Shown: piece by piece, positions 42,868-50,547 of the stretch
Layout of the letters: the number at the start of each line of letters is the position of its first letter
Position numbering within the stretch: position 1 is the stretch's first letter
Assembly (NCBI GenBank): GCA_963788015.1
Contig: CAWBEY010000010.1
Location: forward strand, 620,001 to 684,000
Reading direction: 5' to 3'
Origin: JBBRHH01 sp963788015
GTDB lineage: Bacteria; Planctomycetota; Phycisphaerae; Tepidisphaerales; Tepidisphaeraceae
DNA: 64,000 nt
Notes under the pieces: model-generated
Databases searched by the model: none
The model's input: the letters and a program-made list of their open reading frames with translations, nothing else
What the model was told of the DNA's origin: nothing
Position numbers and translations under genes: made by a program

Positions 42868-43061
42868 CGCATATTTGGGAAATCCATCTTGTTTAGTCGT
42901 CCAAAGAGCGAGTGCGGCCGCAAGGAGTTTTCTGGTTCTCGATTGCGATGGATTGGGGCGTCGCCCCGCTGCGCGGGGCCGGAGTGCTACAGGACTTCGC
43001 TGCGCTGCGGTCGCGGGTACGCGACAACCGCTTTCGCGGTTTCCTTGCGCTTCCTGACGCG
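42868..43061 (+). repeat. Dispersed GC-rich repeat, copy B
   Basis: Matches copy A almost base for base from GGGCGTCGCC to GCGACAAC, and also on the left (CGCATATTTGG, CTGGTTCTCGAT). It has an extra about 27 bp in the left part and an altered segment before CTTCCTGACGCG. Confidence 0.85.
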
Positions 43062-43150
43062 TCAGCGGCGTGGGGCGTGCAACTCGTGGTAGGTCAAAGC
43101 GAGTCCAAGGTTGAAGTCTTTGTCGATGGAGAGCGCAGGCGTGCTGGTAT

Positions 43151-43256
43151 GGGCGTCGCCCCGCTGCGCGGGCCCGGAGTGCTACAGGACTTCGCTGCGC
43201 TTCGGTCGTGAATACACGACAACGCTGCGCGTTTCCTTTCGCTTCGTGACGCGGGA
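43151..43256 (+). repeat. Dispersed GC-rich repeat, copy C
   Basis: Core copy only, starting at GGGCGTCGCCCCGCTGCGCG and ending GTGACGCGGGA. It differs from A and B at scattered positions in the second half, so it looks like an older copy. It lies 90 bp from copy B. Confidence 0.8.
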
Positions 43257-43560
43257 GTTTGGGACACCTGATTTGGGCGCGAGGTGGGTGAAGCTGGAGG
43301 GGGTTGGTGGGGATGGACTCGCGCTCGTCGCTGCGGTCCCAGCGGCCGGTGTTCGGACGACCTGGCTCGCTCTGTGCAATCCATCAGAATTGTTGCCATC
43401 ACGTGTTGCCCTCCTTTGGAGGACTCTTCTACACACGTGACATTTCTAAGGAGGATGGGTGTGATCTATTTGATCGTGGTGCAACAGAGCACCGACAGCA
43501 ACGCTGGACAACGCAGGCGCTTGACGAGCCGGGAAGCAGGATTAGAATTCGGGAAAATTC

Positions 43561-43631
43561 GGGGCCATGGTCTAACGGGATGACGGCTGAATCGCATTCA
43601 GCAAATCGGGGTTCGATTCCCCGTGGCTCCA
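43561..43631 (+). tRNA. tRNA-Ala(CGC)
   Basis: A full cloverleaf folds. Acceptor GGGGCCA pairs with TGGCTCC including the G3-U70 wobble pair that marks alanine tRNAs. The D stem is GTC/GAC, the anticodon arm GCTGA/TCAGC with loop ATCGCAT (anticodon CGC), and the T arm CGGGG/CCCCG with loop TTCGATT. The discriminator is A and CCA is not encoded. The 3' end is the left border of an inverted repeat and a recombinase gene, so it is the likely integration target of the island to its right. Confidence 0.93.
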
Positions 43632-43717
43632 CTTCGTTGAGAGTCATGTCGGTTTCACCAACCGACGCCGCCGCGCTCGAACGGGCGCGGCGTTGCGTTG
43701 GGCAAAACGACCTTGAT
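43626..43717 (+). repeat. Left inverted repeat of the recombinase unit
   Basis: About 92 bp, starting with the last bases of tRNA-Ala (GCTCCACTTCGTTGA) and ending CCTTGAT. It is an inverted copy of 45501-45590 with about three differences. It contains a strong hairpin (GCCGCGC...GCGCGGC) and encodes the last 25 codons of the recombinase. Confidence 0.85.
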
Positions 43718-45150
43718 CTACAACAAGTTTCCACGCTCCGCGTGGTTCCCATTTCAGTTTTCTGTTGTCTAATTGAAGGTTCGAACCAGTTTTTTCGAGC
43801 ATGGCTCGAAGTTCAGTTAGATTTCGTCGCTCGGCGACGTATTTCCTTTCTTTAGAGCCATTTACGAACCGAATGATCGGTTCGAACCGTATTACGTCTG
43901 CCCTGTCAAGGGCAGCGAGATCGTCAAGGTGTTTTCGCTTCATGCCAAGTAGTTCTTCCTTTCTGCGGCGGAACTCTGCTGCGGTAAATGCACCGGCGTC
44001 GAGATAGCCGGCGGTGAGCCGATCCATTTTCGAATCGAGTTTCGTAATTTCGGCACGCACCTTTTTGCGGGCGTCTTCCGCAACCGCGTCTCCATTAGCC
44101 CGTGTCCTGCGTGAGCTCTTGAACCATCCAATCTGCCCAATGATCAGGCAGTGATGCCGCCAAAAGAAAACGAACGATCTGCTCGGTGACGAGTTCTTCA
44201 CGTGTGTAGAGCTGGGGGCAATGAAGGACAACACGCTTCGTGCATCGGAGATAGTTGTGACCCTTTTGCGTCTCACACGTGATAGTGCAGCCGCAGCCGG
44301 CACAGCGAAAAAGGCCACGGTAGACGTATGACTTGAGCCGAACCGTATTGGGCTTGCTGCGCCGGAGCATCACCTCCTGAACGGTGTCGAAGAGTGCCTT
44401 GGTGATGAGGGGCTCGTGAGAGCCTTGATGCATCTCATCGTTCAATTTGAACACCCCGTAGTAGAAGGGGTTCTTGAGAAAATACTGGTAGCGTGAGAGG
44501 CAAATGATGTTGTTGCGGAGGCCGCGAAGTCCGGCATCGTTCATTTGTTTGCGGAGCTCGACCAGCGTGTACTTTCCGGTGGCGTACGTTTCAAATGCCT
44601 GCTTGACGAGCGGCGCCATCACCGGGTCCGGTACAACCGTTCGCAACCGGGGCTCATTCAAATATCCAACCGGGGCCTTCCAAGCCCACACGCCTTCGAG
44701 GGTCTTCTGACGCTGGCCACGGCGGATGTTGACCGACAAACTGTCGGAATAATACTTGCTTTGACCGAAGGCGAGATTGAGCATGAGCTTGCCCTGGGCG
44801 GTTGGCTCAAACCAGAAGGTGCAGAACTTGAGGTCGCGAATCTTGCCCTGGTCGATGAGGTCGATGACATGGCCGCCGTCGAAGGCATTTCGTGCAAGTC
44901 GGTCAGGGTGCCACGCGATGATGCCGTCGGCTTCGCCAGCCTCAATCCGCGTGAGCATCTCGTTGAAGTGCGGTCGGCCCTTGCTCATGGCGCTCTGCGA
45001 TTCCTCGTAGCTGCCGACGACTTGGAGATTCTCCTTGGCAACCAGTTCCCGAATCTCCGCAAGTTGATCGTCGATGCTGCGGGCCTGACGCTCCTCACCA
45101 CCGGTCGATTTACGCACGTAAATGAAATATTGTCCGTTATCGTTGTTCAT
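43644..45150 (-). CDS. Large serine recombinase, one frame break
   Basis: About 502 residues from ATG 45150. The resolvase domain occupies residues about 8-155 with the nucleophile Ser in FIYVRKSTGG and the motif GIIAWHPDRLARN. The recombinase domain follows (WAWKAPVGYLNEP), then a zinc ribbon FRCAGCGCTITC...YLRCTKR and a helical C-terminus. A break near 44100 joins ELTQDTG to NGDAVAEDARKKVRAEITKL. The last 25 residues lie in the left inverted repeat. Large serine recombinases integrate phages and mobile elements; this one points into the 3' end of tRNA-Ala. Its start overlaps the RHH gene stop (ATGA). Confidence 0.9.
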
Positions 45151-45421
45151 GATTTGTTCTTTTTTACGCTGCCCATCTCTTTGAGTTGCATCTGATAATT
45201 TGACGCAACGGCGTCACGTTCGTTCGGTTTTGCCTGGAGCCAGTTAAGGATCAGTGCTTCCAGCACCATCGCGGATTGCGAAGGTGTCGCTCACAATCGG
45301 CTTCGAATCGGTTGAACAGGTTTGTGTCGAAGCGATACGCTCGAAGACTTGTCGGTGACGACCCCGTTGTGGGCCGTGAGGCCTTGCCCGTTTTCTTTTT
45401 CATATCTGTTAAGTGTATCAT
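45147..45421 (-). CDS. Ribbon-helix-helix-type small regulator, one frame break
   Basis: An unlisted small gene of about 91 residues directly before the recombinase. From ATG 45421 (or ATG 45403) it reads KKKTGKASRPTTGSSPTSL then LRAYRFDTNLFNRFEADCER. After a break near 45255 it continues AMVLEALILNWLQAKPNERD to a stop overlapping the recombinase ATG. The beta-strand plus two-helix layout resembles RHH DNA-binding proteins. A 21-bp palindrome sits just upstream, so it may repress its own operon. Assignment by pattern only. Confidence 0.55.
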
Positions 45422-45438
45422 TTCTCTTGTTTGTCCAC

Positions 45439-45459
45439 AATGTTATCTTTGATAACATT
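45439..45459. promoter_or_regulatory. 21-bp operator-like palindrome upstream of RHH-recombinase operon
   Basis: Perfect 9-bp arms AATGTTATC and GATAACATT flank a TTT centre. It lies 18-36 bases upstream of the RHH start in an A+T-rich stretch, as expected for an autoregulatory operator. Confidence 0.6.
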
Positions 45460-45500
45460 GATCTTGTTTTTCTTCACGAACCATCCGGTTGTTCAGTAAA

Positions 45501-45590
45501 TCAAGGTCGTTTTGCCCAACTCAACGCCGCGCCCGTTCGGGCGCGGCGGCGTCGGTTGGTGAAACCGACATGACTTCAACGAAGTGGAGC
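45501..45590 (-). repeat. Right inverted repeat of the recombinase unit
   Basis: Inverted copy of 43626-43717. Read on the plus strand it encodes the same peptide as the recombinase C-terminus (QGRFAQLNAAPVRARRRRL) with a stop. Identity ends sharply at ATCAAGG on the inner side and at GGAGC on the outer side. Confidence 0.85.
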
Positions 45591-45640
45591 GGAGAGAATG
45601 AGATTCGAACCTGTCGGGCGCTCTTAGAATCGCTCAAAGC
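45591..45640 (-). other. tRNA-3'-end-like fragment next to the right inverted repeat
   Basis: On the minus strand, CAGGTTCGAATC and then CTCTCCGCTCCA resemble a T loop and acceptor 3' end. The last bases (GCTCCA) fall inside the repeat just as on the left side. No matching 5' half is found, so it may be a leftover attachment fragment. Confidence 0.35.
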
Positions 45641-45952
45641 TTTTTTCAAGGACAATCCTGGCTGGGAATGATACGGTTTTACCCCTCCTCTGGCCCCTCC
45701 ACTGTGTGGGAGGGACTCCGTTGGCGTGAAGGCCTTGCAGGACAAGCGATAACGGTTGTTGCTTCGCCTTAAGCGACCCCCGACACCGTCCGGGTTCCGG
45801 GGCTCACGCCCGGGCCTCACAGCCCGCCCTCCGCTCACGCTCCGGGCCCGGCCCCCGTCCGGTCTCCGCCGCCCCGAAGGCGGCTCCGCAATTACCACCA
45901 CCACAAAAACGTTAACTTCGCCGGAACGGCGATCCCCCGTTGTTTTCAGTTC
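45641..45952. other. GC-rich hairpin region without a gene
   Basis: No coding region is supported. Positions 45770-45895 are strongly C-rich on the plus strand and contain several small hairpins (GGGCTCACGCCC-like, GCCGCCCCGAAGGCGGC). They resemble the short GC-rich palindromic repeats found between planctomycete genes. Confidence 0.4.
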
Positions 45953-45968
45953 GTGTGACATGTCACAC
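45953..45968. promoter_or_regulatory. Perfect 16-bp palindrome, Crp/Fnr-like
   Basis: GTGTGACATGTCACAC is a perfect palindrome. The TGTGA and TCACA halves are those of Crp-type sites but the spacing is four rather than six bases. It lies 64 bases upstream of a good -10 box and may be an operator for the ATPase gene. Confidence 0.5.
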
Positions 45969-46031
45969 ACCCGTTGACGTTATCCCCTTTCGAATCCACC
46001 TGTGGATTAGTTTGTTTTGATGGACTCGGGA

Positions 46032-46037
46032 TATAAT
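46032..46037 (+). promoter_or_regulatory. TATAAT -10 box upstream of ATPase gene
   Basis: A consensus TATAAT lies about 95 bases before the likely ATPase start. No good -35 hexamer is found at 17 bases, so the promoter may need an activator. Confidence 0.4.
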
Positions 46038-46126
46038 AGACGCTCGGCCCCGAGCCTGCCCAGGCCCGGGTTTCGACCGGATTCTTGTTACCCCGACGGC
46101 TCGTCAACATAACGGATGCTGCCGGT

Positions 46127-47491
46127 ATGTTCGCTGCCTCGACCAGTGGACATGTGGGAGTGGATTTCCCGAGAAGTAATCGCTCTCACTGGAGCAACGA
46201 CCCGGTCGGTACCATGGAGGGGCAGCGCTTTGTACAAATCGGTCGACGCCAAGCGTGGGGAGGTGAAGAGCCTGCTTTGCTTTCTGCTGCTGATCGGCGC
46301 CAACACCTCTATGTCATTGGTAAGACAGGCACAGGCAAGACCACCCTCCTTCGCAATCTCATTCTCCAGGATATTCAAGCCGGTGCAGGCGTTGCCGTGA
46401 TCGACCCGCACGGCGATCTGTCTTTTGAACTCCTGAACCACATCCCCCGCTGGCGAACCGACCATCTGGTGTATTTTGATCCGGCCGATGATCAATCGGC
46501 TATCGGCTTGAACCTGCTGCAACAGGTCTCCCCTTCCCGGCGGCATCTTGTAGCCTCCGGCGTCGTGAGCGCTTTCAAAAGCATTTGGGCTGATAGCTGG
46601 GGACCTCGATTGGAATATGTGCTCTACTCCGCAGTCGCCGCACTTTTAGAGTGCCAGAACACCAGCCTCCTTGGCGTGCAGCGGATGCTCGTTGATCACC
46701 ACTACCGCTCCTGGGTTGTGGATCAAGTGAAGGATCCGATGGTCCGCTCGTTCTGGCTCGATGAATTTGCGGGATTCGACAAGCGACTGATCGCTGAGAT
46801 CATCGCACCGATCCAGAACAAGGTGGGCCAGCTTCTCATGGCCCCGCCGGTGCGAAACATCCTGGGGCAGGTGAAGTCGAAGATCGATGCCCGATTCATG
46901 ATGGATGATCGGCGCATTTTCATTGCGAACCTGTCCAAAGGCTCGCTTGGTTCAGACAAGGCCCATCTTCTGGGCGCCATCCTGGTCACCCAGTTTCAGC
47001 TTGCGGCGATGTCACGCACCGACGTGCCGGAAGAGTCTCGCGGAGACTTTCACCTCTACGTGGACGAGTGCCACAACTTCCTGACTGACTCGTTCACCTC
47101 CATTCTCTCCGAGGCCCGCAAGTACGGGCTGTGCCTGACCCTCTCTCACCAGTACACCGCACAACTTGGGCAAGAGACGCTCGATGCGGTCCTCGGCAAT
47201 GTTGGCAACATCGTTTCTTTTCGCGTGGGAGAAAAAGATGGAAAAGCACTTGAACGGGAATTCAGTGGTGGGTATCCTGCCACCACCTTCAGCTTGTTGC
47301 CAAACTATCAGGCGTTGGTCAGGCTGATGAATCAAGGGGAACCCAGGGACCCGTTCCTCATTTCAACTGAAGGACCCTTCGCCAGGCGATACGGGCATCG
47401 CGACAATTTGATTGCCCGATCACGGCAAAAGTACGCCGTCCCAAAGTCGGTGGTTGAACGCAAGATCAGACGATGGATGGAACCAAAGTAG
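46127..47491 (+). CDS. TraG/VirD4- or HerA-like DNA-transfer ATPase
   Basis: FtsK/HerA-superfamily ATPase of 454 residues from ATG 46127 (a TTG at 46085 adds 14 and an ATG at 46214 removes 29). Walker A is VIGKTGTGKTTLL near residue 65 and Walker B is FHLYVDECHNF near residue 310. Type-IV coupling-protein features include AVIDPHGDLSFELL and LTLSHQYTAQLGQETLDAVL with GNVGNIVSFRVG. There are no N-terminal TM helices, unlike classical VirD4, so it is a soluble ATPase of the kind found on integrative elements. It probably moves or processes the island's DNA. Confidence 0.85.
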   Translation: MFAASTSGHVGVDFPRSNRSHWSNDPVGTMEGQRFVQIGRRQAWGGEEPALLSAADRRQHLYVIGKTGTGKTTLLRNLILQDIQAGAGVAVIDPHGDLSFELLNHIPRWRTDHLVYFDPADDQSAIGLNLLQQVSPSRRHLVASGVVSAFKSIWADSWGPRLEYVLYSAVAALLECQNTSLLGVQRMLVDHHYRSWVVDQVKDPMVRSFWLDEFAGFDKRLIAEIIAPIQNKVGQLLMAPPVRNILGQVKSKIDARFMMDDRRIFIANLSKGSLGSDKAHLLGAILVTQFQLAAMSRTDVPEESRGDFHLYVDECHNFLTDSFTSILSEARKYGLCLTLSHQYTAQLGQETLDAVLGNVGNIVSFRVGEKDGKALEREFSGGYPATTFSLLPNYQALVRLMNQGEPRDPFLISTEGPFARRYGHRDNLIARSRQKYAVPKSVVERKIRRWMEPK

Positions 47492-47513
47492 CCGAGTCAA
47501 AGGAGATGACTCC

Positions 47514-48143
47514 ATGGGGAACATTGTACGGCGGGTTGAAAGTTCTTTATCAAGCAGTTTGTCCGGGGAGGAATTCCTACCGCCGGTGCTGCGGCGAGAC
47601 GGATCATTGACCGTCACGAGCCGCAAGTGCCTTGGCGTGCAGCCACAGGTCTTGATCGAGTGGCAATCGCCCTTCGAGCTGTGGCGAACCGGCTACAAGC
47701 TCATGGTGTTCCGCAGCACAAGCGGCTTTTCACCAGAACGCTATCCGGATGATCTGCATGCGCATGGACAGATGATCTTTGAGGAAACGGCCGATGGCTG
47801 TTTCCAGGATGATCTCCCGGAAGGCACCTTTTACTACACGCTGGTGCTGAACAAAACGGGATGGGTGTACTCCAATTCCTCGGTCGTTCGCTTCTCGGAA
47901 ACGATCCCCTCGGTCAAAACGGCCATCGGCCGGATTGAAGACCAGCGACGGCTCGCGCGCCTGCGGGATGAGTTGGAGATGGATCGGATAAACGACGAGC
48001 TCTCACGCAATGACGCCAGCGTGCGACTGCACGTGTCTCGCCAGAAACTTCTGGCTGCGACGCAACCAAAAGAAGTAGAAGATCCGTTGGAAGAGGCCGT
48101 GCGCGATCAGGTCGAGCCAATCGTGCGACAGGCGCTCGATTAA
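47514..48143 (+). CDS. Hypothetical island protein with Fn3-like and helical parts
   Basis: A 209-residue protein; ATG 47514 follows AAAGGAGATG closely and trims a non-conserved leader. Residues about 25-115 look beta-rich (LIEWQSPFELWRTGYKLMVF, EGTFYYTLVLNKTG), resembling a fibronectin-like fold. The C-terminal 80 residues are charged helix (RIEDQRRLARLRDELEMDRI). It starts 22 bases after the ATPase stop and is likely in the same operon. Family unknown. Confidence 0.65.
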   Translation: MGNIVRRVESSLSSSLSGEEFLPPVLRRDGSLTVTSRKCLGVQPQVLIEWQSPFELWRTGYKLMVFRSTSGFSPERYPDDLHAHGQMIFEETADGCFQDDLPEGTFYYTLVLNKTGWVYSNSSVVRFSETIPSVKTAIGRIEDQRRLARLRDELEMDRINDELSRNDASVRLHVSRQKLLAATQPKEVEDPLEEAVRDQVEPIVRQALD

Positions 48144-48162
48144 GGCCCGCACCCGTGTGGAG

Positions 48163-48303
48163 ATGGCCCTACAGCTCAAGACGCTGCACGCGAGACTCAA
48201 AGATCATCAGGGCTGGAAAGCCTTGAAGCTTGCGCAGCGGGATCAGATTCTCCAGGACATTGCGGCCGATCTCGATGCCGACGAGGCATGCTTCCGGCCT
48301 TGA
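48163..48303 (+). CDS. Short helical ORF
   Basis: A 46-codon frame (MALQLKTLHARLKDHQGWKA) with a coding-like helical composition, in the gap between two island genes on the same strand. The ribosome site (GGAG) directly abuts the ATG, so a GTG two codons earlier is also possible. Confidence 0.35.
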   Translation: MALQLKTLHARLKDHQGWKALKLAQRDQILQDIAADLDADEACFRP

Positions 48304-48357
48304 TCTAAAAAAAGAGCTCGACGAACTCTCGTCTTCAATTCAAAAGGTGGAACACAA

Positions 48358-49113
48358 ATGCACACGCAACTCACTCCGGGCGCCAGGGCTTTCGGATTCC
48401 TCATGGCAAAAGCCTTGGGCATCTTGCTCATGGTTGCACTCTGCGCCGCAACGCTCGGTTCCGTTTTCAAATCGTGCAGCCGCAGCAGCGACATTGGATC
48501 ATCGGTTTCTCCGCAAGGGGTAACCATGCATGCACAGCCGGTGTATCAAGCCATGGCCACGCCAGCAGTCACAGATTCAGCTCCGGCACCCGCTCCGCGG
48601 GTGTCGCGAACGGTCGTCGAGACAACTCCCCCGTCGGAAGTCAGTGCTGAGCCACCTGGCTACGACTACATTGCACACCCAGGACCGTTCCCTCAGCCGT
48701 CGACCGGAGGGCCGACGGACCCGTTGTTCAGTCCCCCGTTGCCGCCAATATCGACACCACGCAGAGAGCCGTTACCTCAGCCGATAGAAAGAGCCAGAGT
48801 CATAGTTCCCGTACCGATAGTCGTTCCGCCAGAACGGGAACAGCACGACATCCGCAGAGCGCCTCAGCCCGTGCCTCCACGTTCGCGGGCCGCCCCGCCC
48901 AGCACACAACCAGAACGCCGGAATCAGCCGAAGGTCGTGCAAGCAGGCCATCGCCGTTCGGATGACGAACCACCCAAACGGGCGCCAATCATGCCCCAAA
49001 AGGATCGCGTGATTGATCCGCCTCCAGCCAATCCGAAGCGACCGAGAAGCGATCCGCCGCCCAAAGATCGTCCCGCTGATGCAAAGGGGACGCAGGGCAA
49101 AAGAGGGTCATGA
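48358..49113 (+). CDS. Single-TM proline-rich protein
   Basis: A 251-residue protein from ATG 48358 with AGGTGG upstream. One TM segment is at residues about 17-38 (ALGILLMVALCAATLGSVF), then about 200 residues of Pro-, Arg- and Ser-rich sequence without a fold. The shape resembles envelope-spanning stalk proteins of transfer systems, but there is no family match. It is last in the plus-strand ATPase operon. Confidence 0.6.
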   Translation: MHTQLTPGARAFGFLMAKALGILLMVALCAATLGSVFKSCSRSSDIGSSVSPQGVTMHAQPVYQAMATPAVTDSAPAPAPRVSRTVVETTPPSEVSAEPPGYDYIAHPGPFPQPSTGGPTDPLFSPPLPPISTPRREPLPQPIERARVIVPVPIVVPPEREQHDIRRAPQPVPPRSRAAPPSTQPERRNQPKVVQAGHRRSDDEPPKRAPIMPQKDRVIDPPPANPKRPRSDPPPKDRPADAKGTQGKRGS

Positions 49114-49116
49114 GGT

Positions 49117-49338
49117 CATGACCAGATAGCCCAAACCAATGTCATCGACACGGCGGATTCTGCCTCCAGCTTCTACCGTCACTTGGTAAGTGAGCACTTT
49201 CCTCGCATACTTGATCAACTACGGGAGCAACTTGAACTCCGTTGGGGTGAGCCGAACGTCCTCCGGGCCAGTGGAATCGCTCGTGATCATGTTGCATCGA
49301 CGAGTCCAGTTCGGCATTCAGGTCCGTATTGATACATT
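49117..49338 (+). CDS. Possible short ORF overlapping GH16 end, start unclear
   Basis: In frame after the preceding stop, about 72 codons (HDQIAQTNVIDTADSASSFY, VSEHFPRILDQLREQLELRW) have a coding look and end at 49338. No start codon fits; ATG 49119 is one base out of frame, so a frameshift is possible. It overlaps the convergent gene end by 20 bases. Confidence 0.3.
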
Positions 49339-50547
49339 CCTGAAAGTCGCGGTTGCGGGCAGGGCATCTTTGTCAATCTGTCCGGCGAGTTCTTCGGATC
49401 GGGGGGCCCACAAGTTAGCGTGTAGGCGCATAGGAAGATGCGGCAGCGGAGTGGGATCCCACCCCACCCTTTCGTGGACGATACTGCCGTCCACTGACCA
49501 CGAGATGTGGCCCGGTCGCCACTCAATCGAGTAAAGGTGGAACTCAGAAGTCGCGTCAAAGCCGAGGTCGATGCGGCAGGGCGAGCCACGATAGCCAAAG
49601 CCTATTGGCGCCCCGTCGTCACCGGGGTTGAAGTAGACATTGACGAGCATACCTTGCGAGTCGCCGCCAGGCAGTTCGACATCGATCTCCTGCCGAGGTG
49701 AGTCTCGATGGAGGAAGAAACCGGTGACGAGGCCAGAGCCACGAGCGGCCCTTATCTCGGCCTCGAAGCGCCCGTGCTGGAAGGAGTCCACGGACGCGAA
49801 GGCGCCGGAGCGGTACGGCCGGTTCCCGGTGGCAGTCTTGACGATGACGAGTTGGGCGCCGTACTCGGCATGTACTAGCCCTTCTCGTGCGAACGACGCT
49901 AGATTGCCCGGGAAGGTCTCGACGAGCCCGGTGAAGAAAGGCGTCGCGGACGTCATTGCGGCATGTATGAGGCACCTTCCTGCGTGCGGCATGGGCTGAC
50001 CAGCGGGAGGCCTTGATTCCCAAGCACTGTGTGGAGGCAGGACCCAAGGCGAATCGTCCAGCCGATGGGCCTTACGTCGGCCAGGAACACTTACGCACCC
50101 GGTGCCCGGACGATCATCCCGGAATATCCTCCAACCTCGAGGAGCTCCAACAGGGAAGGCCTGAACCGGTTGGGCGAGGCCAAAAAGGGCGCAGAGCGGC
50201 TTCCACGATTCAACGTCCGCTCGGCCAGGCGATAGAACCGCGGTCCGGGAGGAGGGCAGGCACTCGGGTTGCAGCTTATGCCGGAGAGCCGCATTCGTCT
50301 CCAAGATGAACTTGGTGTCTGTTCTTGTGATTGCGGCGGATAGTGCGTCCGGAGCGAGTGGAGCGTCGACGAGGGCGTCGAACACTTCGAAAAGGTTCGG
50401 AAGATCTCGCGCTTGGATCACCTCTTCGTCGCCATCGAACGCCCGGACGCGCAGTCCAAGCATCGATAGTGCCATTGCAAGGCCTTCGTGTTCGCCAACG
50501 GCGGTCCAAGCTAAGACCGGGCCAGCATGTGATTTATCGGGCGGCAT
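49318..50547 (-). CDS. GH16-family glycoside hydrolase with sulfotransferase-like N-terminus
   Basis: ATG 50547 overlaps the end of the GT25 gene. Residues about 1-150 resemble Sulfotransfer-type proteins (SMLGLRVRAFDGDEEVI, DTKFILETNA, ESWKPLCALFGLAQPV), but the usual P-loop is missing. From about residue 195 a GH16 domain follows (TFPGNLASFAREGLVHAEYG) with the catalytic ExDxE motif as QEIDVEL and FHLYSIEWRPGHISWSVDG. GH16 enzymes cut or rejoin beta-glucans and related glycans. A region of about 45 odd residues between the two parts may hide a frameshift, so these could be two genes; a start at MTSATPFF would make GH16 separate. Confidence 0.7.
   Translation of the reverse strand: MPPDKSHAGPVLAWTAVGEHEGLAMALSMLGLRVRAFDGDEEVIQARDLPNLFEVFDALVDAPLAPDALSAAITRTDTKFILETNAALRHKLQPECLPSSRTAVLSPGRADVESWKPLCALFGLAQPVQAFPVGAPRGWRIFRDDRPGTGCVSVPGRRKAHRLDDSPWVLPPHSAWESRPPAGQPMPHAGRCLIHAAMTSATPFFTGLVETFPGNLASFAREGLVHAEYGAQLVIVKTATGNRPYRSGAFASVDSFQHGRFEAEIRAARGSGLVTGFFLHRDSPRQEIDVELPGGDSQGMLVNVYFNPGDDGAPIGFGYRGSPCRIDLGFDATSEFHLYSIEWRPGHISWSVDGSIVHERVGWDPTPLPHLPMRLHANLWAPRSEELAGQIDKDALPATATFRNVSIRT

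Larger units (their letters stand above)
42752..43560. other. Gene-free region with two dispersed repeats before the tRNA
   Basis: No convincing coding region is seen between the HAF-gene start and the tRNA. Short open frames here come from the GC-rich repeats (copies B and C). Confidence 0.5.

Noticed and set aside
42912..43211. Short plus-strand frames encoding VAPLRGAGVLQDFAALRSR
   Set aside because: The same peptide comes from all copies of a dispersed DNA repeat, so it reflects the repeat and not a gene.
43429..43752. Minus-strand frame containing RGIEPRFAECDSAVIPLDHG
   Set aside because: This peptide is the antisense reading of the tRNA-Ala gene, a well-known spurious annotation.
45322..45573. 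An 83-codon plus-strand gene
   Set aside because: Its C-terminus is the recombinase tail carried by the right inverted repeat and the rest is antisense to the RHH gene.
45591..45680. A complete tRNA on the minus strand beside the right inverted repeat
   Set aside because: Only a T-loop-like and acceptor-3'-like part is present; no 5' acceptor or D arm can be paired.
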